Part shown: piece by piece, positions 1 to 6,099 of the stretch
Layout of the letters: each line of letters begins with the position of its first letter
Numbering within the stretch: the first letter of the stretch is position 1
Origin: JAFLBB01 sp040007195
GTDB taxonomy: Bacteria > Acidobacteriota > Terriglobia > Bryobacterales > Bryobacteraceae
Reading direction: 5' to 3'
Assembly: GCA_040007195.1 (NCBI GenBank)
Contig: JBDTVQ010000296.1
Location: forward strand, 1-8,851
Length of the DNA stretch: 8,851 nt
Position numbers and translations under genes: made by a program
The notes under the pieces: model-generated
Told to the model about the DNA's origin: nothing
Seen by the model: the letters and a program-made list of their open reading frames with translations, nothing else
Databases searched by the model: none

Positions 1-11
1 TGCCACTACCT

Positions 12-191
12 TTAACCACGCGCAGCGTCCGCCGCGCGGGCGGCTTCGTTCAAACGGCGCAGGTGGCAATAGGCTGGGACTTCACCGGCTCCGTACCAGT
101 GAATGACGGGACGGGCAGTGCGACCGTCCACCGAGTTCCATTTCACGGTCGCTATCGCGACTTCCCGAGATTGATTCCCTGTAAAGTCCGA
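12..191 (-). other. Short unassigned open frame, possible small gene or 3' fragment
   Basis: A reverse-strand frame is open for 60 codons, from just after an in-frame TGA (192-194) to a TAA at 12-14. Its third codon positions are GC-rich, and the peptide is not low complexity: it contains KWNSVDGRTARPVIHWYG and ends RLNEAARAADAARG. There is no ATG. The only plausible start is a GTG at 146, without a good ribosome binding site, which would give 44 residues. It could be a small gene divergent from the DUF4240 gene, the remnant of a decayed gene, or chance. I do not recognise a family. The rest of 1-223 shows only a short CCGCC/GGCGG hairpin (29-43) with no T-run, so not a clear terminator. Confidence 0.2.
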
Positions 192-223
192 TCAACTCTC
201 CGACGAAGCTACTACAAGGAAGC

Positions 224-1276
224 ATGCCCGAATTCAAAACCAACTTCCTCAGCATCAATAAAGACTTTGACCGCTGGATGCAGCTGTATGGCACGCCCGA
301 CACGCTTTCAGGCGGAACCCCGTGCGTACGAGGCCTGGAGAAGGCTGAGGAATTTGTGTTCAACCTTTACTTCGAGCAGGGAGCCTGGGATGTCTTGGTA
401 GATCACTTTGTCTTCGAAACTACCGCAACCGAATGGTCCACTTGGCCGTGGTCGCAACGGCTAAGGGATGCGCTGGTGGCGAGGCGGGATGTCCGGCGCC
501 TAAAGCGGTGTTGGGGGCACATGATCGCCGAGCAGAAGATTGCGTTCTGGGAGCTTCACTCGTTTTGCCGGCGGGGACGCGTTGCTGGTAGCGTGGAGTC
601 CAGATTTCATGATGCCGGCTCCGATGCATCCTTGCTCCGTCGAAAGAAGCGCCTGCTGGAGACTCTCGAGGAAGCCCGCCGCATGATGGTGGACCTCGGC
701 GAGACCGCCTACGTGCTCAAGCTGACTGAAGACTACAAATCCCTTGAGCAGGAAACGCGCGGCAAGAAATTGCCCAAGCCTGTCGATCGAGCGATCGACG
801 AGAATTGCTTCTGGGAGCTGATTGAAACCGCCAAGCGGGGATCTGAATCGGATGCAGAGCAGATGGACCTGCTGCTGTCGGCGCTGGAAACGTTCAAGGC
901 GTCCGAGATCAAGAAGTTCCGGTTGATTCTCGATGCCCAAATGGACACGCTTCTCCATTGGGATGTTTGGGCGCTCGCTTTTTTCGCGATGGGTGGCTGC
1001 AGCGACGACGCGTTCGATTACTTCCGGGAATGGCTCATCCTCCAAGGCAGAGACCTCGTCGCAACGGCTAACCACGACGTCCAGAAGCTGGAACGTCTTC
1101 CATCTGGAAGCCTCCAGGTTGAGGGGCTGCTTTCCATTCCCGAGGTGGCCTACGAAAGCAGGTCGGGTAAGCCTCTGCGGCTGGCGAAACGAAAACCTGC
1201 GCAGGTGAAGGGCAAAGCGTGGGAAGAGTCCGATCTGCAAAACCGCTATCCGATTCTCCACACCCGATACGCCTAG
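224..1276 (+). CDS. DUF4240 domain-containing protein with long N-terminal extension
   Basis: This encodes a 350-residue, probably cytoplasmic protein with no signal peptide or membrane segment. The C-terminal part (about residues 192-312) matches the DUF4240 pattern: it opens with NCFWELIETAK, and the core at 246-274 includes WDVWALAFFAMGGCSDDAF followed by DYFREWLILQGR, the hallmark of the family. The tail (to residue 350) ends RYPILHTRYA, as family members often do. DUF4240 has no established biochemical role; it is seen in proteins of WGR/MolR-like and toxin-immunity-like contexts, so no function is assigned. Residues 1-190 are acidic/basic and helical, rich in Trp (WSTWPWSQRLRDAL), and I do not recognise them. 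DUF4240 proteins are usually shorter, so this extension is notable. The ATG at 224 is preceded by AAGGA (216-220) three bases upstream, which supports this start. It stands alone: its 3' side is a repeat tract. Confidence 0.8.
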   Translation: MPEFKTNFLSINKDFDRWMQLYGTPDTLSGGTPCVRGLEKAEEFVFNLYFEQGAWDVLVDHFVFETTATEWSTWPWSQRLRDALVARRDVRRLKRCWGHMIAEQKIAFWELHSFCRRGRVAGSVESRFHDAGSDASLLRRKKRLLETLEEARRMMVDLGETAYVLKLTEDYKSLEQETRGKKLPKPVDRAIDENCFWELIETAKRGSESDAEQMDLLLSALETFKASEIKKFRLILDAQMDTLLHWDVWALAFFAMGGCSDDAFDYFREWLILQGRDLVATANHDVQKLERLPSGSLQVEGLLSIPEVAYESRSGKPLRLAKRKPAQVKGKAWEESDLQNRYPILHTRYA

Positions 1277-1320
1277 TCGAATCGCGATGCGTGACCCATC
1301 CTGCTGATCCCCGTCCATCC

Positions 1321-1390
1321 GCACCCACCCATCCGCACCCACCCGGCCGCACCCACCCGGCCGCACCCGCCCGGCCGCACCCGCCCGGCC
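1321..1390 (+). repeat. C-rich 14-bp tandem repeat array (5 units)
   Basis: Five consecutive 14-bp units run from 1321: GCACCCACCCATCC, then two GCACCCACCCGGCC, then two GCACCCGCCCGGCC. A partial unit precedes (CCGTCCATCC, 1311-1320) and another follows (GCAC at 1391). The array lies wholly between the DUF4240 stop and the amylase start. Read on the reverse strand it has ten GGG runs with loops alternating 1 and 7 nt, which fits the G-quadruplex consensus. The pattern of substitution (unit pairs sharing the same variant) fits growth by slippage or unequal exchange. The array runs into an ACAATTTCCCG box also found after the second array of this window. Confidence 0.9.
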
Positions 1391-1397
1391 GCACTCG

Positions 1398-1408
1398 ACA
1401 ATTTCCCG
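1398..1408 (+). repeat. ACAATTTCCCG box following the first C-rich array
   Basis: This is an 11-bp sequence, ACAATTTCCCG, seven bases past the last full 14-bp unit. The identical 11-mer occurs at 7835-7845, two bases after the last unit of the second C-rich array and in the same orientation. Its low GC content stands out against the flanks. No function is assigned. It probably marks the conserved end of a dispersed repeat element. Confidence 0.55.
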
Positions 1409-1479
1409 AACTCCTGTCACACTCGCCATTCGAAGCGAAAAGGAGGCCTCCCGCCATACACTTTGGATAATCGCCCATC

Positions 1480-1484
1480 GGAGG
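1480..1484 (+). promoter_or_regulatory. Ribosome binding site of the amylase gene
   Basis: GGAGG is followed by nine bases and then ATG at 1494. This supports the chosen start, which also places a proper signal peptide at the N-terminus. Confidence 0.7.
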
Positions 1485-1493
1485 GGCGTCGAT

Positions 1494-2912
1494 ATGTTTC
1501 GTCCATCGTGCCCGCTTGCTCTTGTCGTCCTGTCCCTCACCGCCGTGCTTCCCACCCCGGCGGAGGTCATCCTGCACGCCTTCGATTGGAAGTACAACGA
1601 CATTGGTCAGAACGCGCAAGCAATCGCCGATGCCGGATACCGCGCCGTGCTCGTCGCGCCGCCCTTGAAGTCCGAACGTTCCCCCGGCTGCCCCTGGTAC
1701 CAGCTCTATCAACCCCAGGATTTCCGCGTCATCGACAACTGCGCCGGCAACAAATCGGAATTCGTCGCGATGATCCAGGCGCTGACCTCCAAAAACGTCC
1801 GCGTCTACGCCGACATCGTCGTCAACCACATGGCCAACGAGCGCAATAACGCCACCACGTTTCCCGGCAGCCAGACCCTCACCGGCTACAGCACCAACTC
1901 CGCCTTCTGGAACGCCCAGAAGCTCTACGGCAATCTCAACAACGGTCTCTTCAGCCCGCCCGACTTCCATGACGAAGCCTGCATCCGCGACTACTCCAAT
2001 CCCACCAGCGTCGTTCACGACCGCATCTGCGGCATGGGCTCCGACCGCGGCCTGCCCGATCTCAAAGACACCATACCCGGCCAGAACTGGGTTCTCGATC
2101 AGCGAAAGCAGTACATCCAGGCGCTCTTCGATCTCGGCGTCCGGGGCTTCCGTATTGATGCGGCCAAGCACATGCCCACCGGCGCCATTCGATACTTCGT
2201 GCCCGACGAGATCGCCAACAACGCCCACGTCTTTGCCGAAACCATCACCTGGGGCGGCACCGCCGATCAGGAATACAATCTCTATCTCAAGCCCTACCTG
2301 CACGACCTGCCCGCTTCCTTCGGCGCCTACGATTTCCCGCTCCTGAACGAAATGAAGCGGGCGTTCTCTCCAGGCGGCCGTCTCTCGGACATCGCCAATC
2401 CTTATGCAACCGGCAACGCCCTCGAACCGCGGCGCGCCGTAACCGTGGCCATCACCCACGACATCCCCTACAACACAGGCTTCCGCAGCCTCATCTTCGA
2501 CCCCAAGGATGAGGAACTGGCCTATGCCTACCTCCTCGCCCGCGACGGTGGCGTGCCCATGGTCTTCGACGATGGCTCCAGTTGGAAGTCCGACGGCGGC
2601 CGCTGGGCCGAGGCCTGGAAGAACGGCCGCCTCAAACGCATGATCGCCTTCCACAATCGAATGCAGGGTAAGTGGATGGAAGTCCTCTTCGCCGACGAAT
2701 GCGCCCTCCTCTGGCGCCGCGAGGAGGACGGTATCGCCGGAATTAATAAGTGTGGCTTCGACAAAAACATAACCGTCGATACACGCCGTAAGTTCCGCTG
2801 GAACCGCACTTATCACGACAGCCTCGATTCGGCGAATACGCTCGAAATCACAGGCGAAAGCTTCACCTTCAACCTGCCCGGCCGCACCGCGCGCCTGTGG
2901 TTTGTGGAATAG
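1494..2912 (+). CDS. Secreted alpha-amylase family protein (GH13)
   Basis: This encodes a 472-residue glycoside hydrolase of family 13, expected to cleave alpha-1,4-glucosidic bonds in starch, glycogen or maltodextrins with retention of configuration. Residues 1-23 look like a signal peptide (hydrophobic LALVVLSLTAVLP, then TPA before EVILHAF), so it is exported. The (beta/alpha)8 barrel begins at ILHAFDWKYNDI (26-37). All four classical GH13 regions are visible: region I DIVVNH (107-112); region II GFRIDAAKH (218-226) with nucleophile Asp222; the acid/base Glu249 in FAETI; and region IV AITHD (319-323) with Asp323 as transition-state stabiliser. The N-terminal pattern ILHAFDW...APPLKS resembles single-domain bacterial AmyA-type enzymes. 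A short C-terminal beta region (about 395-472) fits domain C. No starch-binding module is seen. Exact substrate (starch, or shorter maltodextrins) cannot be read from the sequence. It stands alone, with no transporter or regulator of maltodextrin use beside it. Confidence 0.93.
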   Translation: MFRPSCPLALVVLSLTAVLPTPAEVILHAFDWKYNDIGQNAQAIADAGYRAVLVAPPLKSERSPGCPWYQLYQPQDFRVIDNCAGNKSEFVAMIQALTSKNVRVYADIVVNHMANERNNATTFPGSQTLTGYSTNSAFWNAQKLYGNLNNGLFSPPDFHDEACIRDYSNPTSVVHDRICGMGSDRGLPDLKDTIPGQNWVLDQRKQYIQALFDLGVRGFRIDAAKHMPTGAIRYFVPDEIANNAHVFAETITWGGTADQEYNLYLKPYLHDLPASFGAYDFPLLNEMKRAFSPGGRLSDIANPYATGNALEPRRAVTVAITHDIPYNTGFRSLIFDPKDEELAYAYLLARDGGVPMVFDDGSSWKSDGGRWAEAWKNGRLKRMIAFHNRMQGKWMEVLFADECALLWRREEDGIAGINKCGFDKNITVDTRRKFRWNRTYHDSLDSANTLEITGESFTFNLPGRTARLWFVE

Positions 2913-3010
2913 GCGGAGCCCTTGAGCGCGGCCAGTTACCTCTCAAACCACCGCCGGGACTTCCAGCGCGATCTGAAAACAGCGCATCACGGCGAACCTG
3001 GACTAACCGT

Positions 3011-3045
3011 TTTCCATCCAAATCGAAAACCGGTATACTCCCCGC
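3011..3045 (+). promoter_or_regulatory. Candidate sigma-70-type promoter, leaderless, for the VOC gene
   Basis: A TTTCCA -35 (3011-3016, 4 of 6 to consensus) and a TATACT -10 (3034-3039, 5 of 6) are separated by 17 bp. The -10 ends six bases before the ATG at 3046, so transcription would start at or next to the start codon and the mRNA would lack a leader. No Shine-Dalgarno sequence precedes the ATG, which agrees with this. Confidence 0.5.
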
Positions 3046-3553
3046 ATGCAAGGATTCCGCTGGAGCACCATCGCGCTGGTTTCGCTATTACTCATCTCGG
3101 TGTATTCAAAAGGCGGGCAGGATGTGCAATCTCAGCAACCTGAAAAGCCGAACGCGCCCGTCAAAGTGGAGCGGCGCGGCCGCATCCTGGGAATCGGCGG
3201 TGTCTTCTTCAAATCCGCCAATCGTAATGCGTGATTGGTATTCGAAGCATCTTGGACTCGCCGACAAAGGCGGCGGCGCGATGCTGCCGTGGCGCGAGCA
3301 CGGCGACGCCCAGAAGGAACACGTTACTGTTTGGACGATTTTCCCCGCCGCCACTGACTATTTCGGTCCCGGCAACGCGCAGTTCATGATCAACTACATC
3401 GTCGACGATCTGGACGCCTTGCTCGACCGCTTAAAAGAAGAGGGTGTAAAGATAGATCCCAAACGAATGAATGAATCCTACGGTCGCTTTGCCTGGATCT
3501 ATGATCTGGATGGGAATAAGATCGAGCTCTGGCAGCCCGCCGCAAAGCCCTAA
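3046..3553 (+). pseudogene. VOC/glyoxalase-like protein gene with internal frameshift
   Basis: Two reading frames together make one vicinal-oxygen-chelate (VOC, glyoxalase/bleomycin-resistance) protein. The first frame (3046-3234) encodes a signal-peptide-like start (MQGFRWSTIALVSLLLISVY), a Gln/Pro linker, and the opening VOC strand RILGIGGVFFKSANRNA, then hits TGA at 3232-3234. The second frame, offset by one base, takes up from about 3227 with RDWYSKHLGL and runs through INYIVDDLDALLDRL to DLDGNKIELWQPAAKP and TAA (3551-3553). The Glu in KIELWQ is the usual C-terminal metal ligand position. Upstream of 3227 the second frame has no VOC-like content. Between SAN and DWY there are too few bases for the usual spacing, so a small deletion is likely. 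Translation from ATG 3227 would give a 108-residue protein lacking strand 1. It is either a true pseudogene or a sequencing/assembly error. Function, if intact, would be an exported or membrane-anchored VOC enzyme of unknown substrate. Confidence 0.75.
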
Positions 3554-3597
3554 GTGCCTGCCACCGCACTTGCTGGATCTCGTCTTCGTAATCTTCC

Positions 3598-4815
3598 TCA
3601 GTCGCTTGCCGCGGAAGCCTCCACACGCGTGCACTCCCCCATTGCTTCAGCCCCTGGTTTGCGCCGGCCCCCTTTCCGCAGCCTCCGGTTAAGCGGCTCG
3701 GAAAACCACCGCGCGACAACAGCGCCGAGCAAGGCGGAAACCACCAGGAGCAAAACAAACCACAGCGCCAGCGGAACTCGTTGCCATCCTACATAGGCGG
3801 CCGTGCCCCAGATCACGACGAATTCATGCGTCAGATACACCTCATAGCTGAGCCGCCCAAACCAACGGACCGGCGCGGTCCAACGGCCCGGCACACTCCC
3901 TCTCAACACAGACCCAATCATGACGAGACATGTCCCAAAAGCCAGGAGCGTACCATCCAATCCGGTTCGCCCCAGGTACCGCATGACGTCCCATCGAGGC
4001 CAAACAGCCACCAGCAGAATCAAGCCGAAGCCTGCTCCTTCGACTCCTCGCCAGCGAAGCGCGCGGTATAGGCTCCCTCCGCCTTTTCGTAGCAGCCAAT
4101 CGGTGAGCAGAGCGGAAAGGCAGCCCATGGCAATCGCATCCATGCCGCTCAAGTAAGACTTCTCGCGCCACAGTTCATTCGTGCTCCACACCGTACGCGC
4201 CAGTGGGCCCATTGCGACGAAACTGAAGAGCAATCCCGCGAACAGCAAACCGCCCGAACGGGCTCGCAGAACAAGCAGACACGCCACCGGAAACATCAGG
4301 TAGAACATCTCCTCGACGGAAAGCGACCACAGCACATCCCAACTCGCCGGCAGGTATCCGCGCTCGGCCTCCAGCCAATTCAAGTGAAACGTAAGCGCGG
4401 ACAACAAGGCGCGCGGCAGCGATGCCTTCTGCGGCGAAATCACGAATCCCTCCGCGCCCGCAAGATGGAGCACGCTGAGCATGCCGAGGAGCAAGAGTAA
4501 CAGTGGCGCGATCCGGGCGAAGCGAATGCGATAGAACTGCCCGATCCGGAACCGGTCCAGCCCTCCGAAGCGTCGAATGGACGTGATCGTAATCAGGAAG
4601 CCGGAAATGGCAAAGAACACCGTTACGCCCGTGTTTCCATTCCAGAACAGCAGATGGAAAAGCCATGGCGGCAACGTCGATTCCAGCGAGTGTCCTGCAA
4701 AGCGCATCCGCAAAGCGATGTGCGCCAGCACCACGGCGAGTATGGAGAGGCCCCGCAGTATGTCAATCTTGTCGAACCGCGCCACCACTTCGCGGCCGTT
4801 TCGGCTCGAAATCAT
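3598..4815 (-). CDS. Acyltransferase family 3 membrane protein (OafA/YrhL type)
   Basis: This encodes a polytopic inner-membrane protein of the acyltransferase-3 family, which moves acetyl or other acyl groups onto extracytoplasmic sugars (O-antigen, exopolysaccharide, peptidoglycan) or other small acceptors. From the ATG at 4815 it has 405 residues. Family marks in order: LRGLSILAVVLAH (20-32) with the conserved His32; FFAISGFLI (67-75); FYRIRFARIAP (94-104) with the RxxR region; WSLSVEEMFYLMFP (163-176); LSYEVYLTHEFVV (322-334); and WFSEPLNRRLR (370-380). About ten hydrophobic helices are seen. The C-terminal tail is basic and short, so there is no SGNH domain. A GTG at 4863 would add 16 residues, but neither start has a convincing ribosome binding site (GAAGG at 4829-4833 is 13 bases from the ATG). 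I prefer the ATG because it leaves the normal short N-terminus. It is last of six co-directional genes, and its acceptor is unknown. Confidence 0.92.
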   Translation of the reverse strand: MISSRNGREVVARFDKIDILRGLSILAVVLAHIALRMRFAGHSLESTLPPWLFHLLFWNGNTGVTVFFAISGFLITITSIRRFGGLDRFRIGQFYRIRFARIAPLLLLLLGMLSVLHLAGAEGFVISPQKASLPRALLSALTFHLNWLEAERGYLPASWDVLWSLSVEEMFYLMFPVACLLVLRARSGGLLFAGLLFSFVAMGPLARTVWSTNELWREKSYLSGMDAIAMGCLSALLTDWLLRKGGGSLYRALRWRGVEGAGFGLILLVAVWPRWDVMRYLGRTGLDGTLLAFGTCLVMIGSVLRGSVPGRWTAPVRWFGRLSYEVYLTHEFVVIWGTAAYVGWQRVPLALWFVLLLVVSALLGAVVARWFSEPLNRRLRKGGRRKPGAEAMGECTRVEASAASD

Positions 4816-4896
4816 CAGCTGAATAATACCTTCAACCGGTCCAGCGGCGGCCGGGGTTTCCACGGCGCCCGCCAGCCGCCGGGAAATACCAGTCTT

Positions 4897-5337
4897 CTAT
4901 CCCGCGCGCTTGCTGGTTGCGCGCCCCGCCTTCGGCTTGCTCTTGGATGCAAGATTGAACGCCACTGCCGCGCGGATGAGAGCCTTCATCGCCGCCTTGT
5001 CCACCTTCTCCCCTTCACGGATATCGATTGCCCGCCTGACGTTCCCGTCCAGGCTGGAGTTGAACAGGCCGGAAGGATCCGGCAACGATGCTCCCTTGGC
5101 AAAGGTCATCTTCACCACGCTCTTGTACGTCTCTCCAGTGCACACGATACCGGCGTGAGAAAAGATGGGAGTCCCCATCCACTTCCACTCCTCGACGATC
5201 TCCGGGTCCGCCTCATGGATGATTCCGCGCACCTTCGCCAGCATCTCACCGCGCCAGTCCCCGAGTTCCTTGATCTTCTCATCGATCTTTGCGGAAGCTG
5301 ACTCCACCGCGTCAGGCTTTTTCATGTGCTGGTCCAA
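4897..5337 (-). CDS. DUF1801 domain protein (short paralogue)
   Basis: This encodes a 146-residue cytoplasmic protein made up almost entirely of a DUF1801 domain (about residues 20-128; YdhG-like fold). It contains LGDWRGEMLAKVRGIIHEADPEI written across two helices, the family core EWKWMGTPIFS (50-60), and KMTFAKGASL (76-85). The family has no proven reaction. Such proteins are small, often next to ArsR and SRPBCC genes, as here. The last 16 residues (SKSKPKAGRATSKRAG, 131-146) form a basic tail, possibly nucleic-acid binding. The start is a TTG at 5337, because GGAGG (5344-5348) lies six bases before it; the in-frame ATG at 5325 would be 18 bases from that site. It follows the longer DUF1801 gene by 68 bp and precedes the acyltransferase gene, in a likely shared transcript. 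Confidence 0.87.
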   Translation of the reverse strand: MDQHMKKPDAVESASAKIDEKIKELGDWRGEMLAKVRGIIHEADPEIVEEWKWMGTPIFSHAGIVCTGETYKSVVKMTFAKGASLPDPSGLFNSSLDGNVRRAIDIREGEKVDKAAMKALIRAAVAFNLASKSKPKAGRATSKRAG

Positions 5338-5343
5338 TTCCGG

Positions 5344-5348
5344 CCTCC
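5344..5348 (-). promoter_or_regulatory. Ribosome binding site that favours a TTG start
   Basis: GGAGG on the reverse strand is followed by CCGGAA and then TTG (5337-5335). The nearest in-frame ATG (5325) is 18 bases away, so the spacing argues for the rare TTG start of the short DUF1801 gene. Confidence 0.55.
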
Positions 5349-5405
5349 ATTCATAGCTCCGCTAAACATATCCTCGAGACTCCGCAGCCGCGCTCCACAC
5401 CCGCG

Positions 5406-6056
5406 CTAAGCCATCCAGCCGGGCAGTTCGGCCGCCTGCCGGATCCACGCCGCCAACAGCCCTTCGTCGATCTGGTCATGCTCACGGATATTGAGGTAGC
5501 GCACTTCCTTGCTCTTGGAATCGCCCGGCGGCACAGGGCGCAGCGACGTGCCGCGAAAAAAAGCCACTTTCACATAGTTGGTGTACGTATGGAAGCTGAG
5601 GAACCAGCCCCGGCCCTCCACTCCATAGAACGGCGAGTTCCATTTCACCGCCTTGCGCACGCCAGGCACATTGCGCACAATGAGCTTGTCCAAACGCCGC
5701 CCCGTGCCGGATTTCCAGCCCGGCATGGCCGCGATGTAGAACTGCACGGGCTTGTCGCCGTCCGCCTTGGCGATTTGCGGATTGCCACCCGCCAGAAGAA
5801 CTGGCTTCGCCGCCACTCGCTTCACGGCAACCCCCTTCTCGGCAACCGGCGCCGCCGCCACGCGCTTTCCAGCCACCGCCTTCGCCGCAACCGGCACCGC
5901 CGCCACGCGCTTCGCCGCCACCGGCTTCGCAGCCACCGGCACCGCCGCCACGCGCTTCGCCGCCACCGGCTTCACAGCCACCGGCTTTGCCGCAACCCGG
6001 CCGGCCGCGGCCTCCTTTGCAACTTTCCCCGCCTCTTGCGATCTCACTCCTGGCAT
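5406..6056 (-). CDS. DUF1801 domain protein with Val-Ala-Ala-Lys pentad-repeat N-terminus
   Basis: This encodes a 216-residue protein with two parts. Residues 21-85 are 13 back-to-back pentads of the form V-A-A-K-P/R (VAAKP, VAVKP, VAAKR, VAAVP and so on), with a partial 15-residue superperiod. This Ala/Lys/Val/Pro composition resembles the tails of bacterial histone H1-like and HU-fusion proteins, which bind DNA without a fixed fold. Residues about 102-208 are a DUF1801 domain: KPVQFYIAAMPGW, then KAVKWNSPFYG (134-144), NYVKVAFFRG and YLNIREHDQIDEGLLAAWI. The start is ATG 6056: AGGAG (6065-6069) lies eight bases before it, while an upstream TTG at 6083 has no such site. It is 43 bp after the DoxX-like gene and 68 bp before a second DUF1801 gene. 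The proposed DNA-binding role of the tail is inference. DUF1801 itself has no proven reaction. Confidence 0.87.
   Translation of the reverse strand: MPGVRSQEAGKVAKEAAAGRVAAKPVAVKPVAAKRVAAVPVAAKPVAAKRVAAVPVAAKAVAGKRVAAAPVAEKGVAVKRVAAKPVLLAGGNPQIAKADGDKPVQFYIAAMPGWKSGTGRRLDKLIVRNVPGVRKAVKWNSPFYGVEGRGWFLSFHTYTNYVKVAFFRGTSLRPVPPGDSKSKEVRYLNIREHDQIDEGLLAAWIRQAAELPGWMA
5802..5996 (-). repeat. Coding 15-bp repeat array within the DUF1801 gene
   Basis: Thirteen consecutive 15-bp units encode V-A-A-K/V-P/R pentads. Neighbouring triplets of units recur with a 45-bp period (for example VAAKR-VAAVP-VAAKP followed by VAAKR-VAAVP-VAAKA), so the array probably grew by duplication of three-unit blocks. Unit number is likely to vary between strains, without breaking the frame. 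Confidence 0.85.
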
Positions 6057-6064
6057 TGTCCTCA

Positions 6065-6069
6065 CTCCT
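6065..6069 (-). promoter_or_regulatory. Ribosome binding site fixing the start of the pentad-repeat DUF1801 gene
   Basis: AGGAG on the reverse strand is followed by TGAGGACA and then ATG at 6056. This decides for the ATG over an upstream in-frame TTG at 6083. Confidence 0.65.
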
Positions 6070-6099
6070 ACACCTAGACTCAATCGTTACCGCGCGCCA

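Noticed and set aside
29..43. CCGCC-GCGCG-GGCGG hairpin as a terminator of an upstream gene
   Set aside because: The stem is short with no following T-run, and the gene it would serve is not visible.
1321..1390. C-rich array as a CRISPR array
   Set aside because: Units are 14 bp and contiguous with no unique spacers, and there are no cas genes.
1442..1451. Perfect palindrome GGAGGCCTCC upstream of the amylase gene as an operator
   Set aside because: Ten bases of palindrome in GC-rich DNA is expected by chance, and no second copy or matching regulator is seen.
1068..2816. A 582-codon reverse-strand open frame opposite the amylase gene
   Set aside because: It is the antisense shadow of a GC-rich gene. 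The translation is Val/Gly/Ala/Asp-rich without domains, and its C-terminal part reads through the C-rich repeat as Gly/Arg-rich nonsense. The forward frame has a full GH13 motif set.
3552..3571. AAGTGC...GCACTT hairpin at the VOC stop codon as a terminator
   Set aside because: The stem is only six base pairs with an eight-base loop and no T-run follows, so it is too weak to call, although the place between convergent genes would suit a terminator.
4823..4828. TATTAT seven bases before the acyltransferase ATG as another leaderless promoter
   Set aside because: No -35-like hexamer lies at 16-18 bp (the sequence there is GCCGCC), and the gene follows closely behind co-directional genes.
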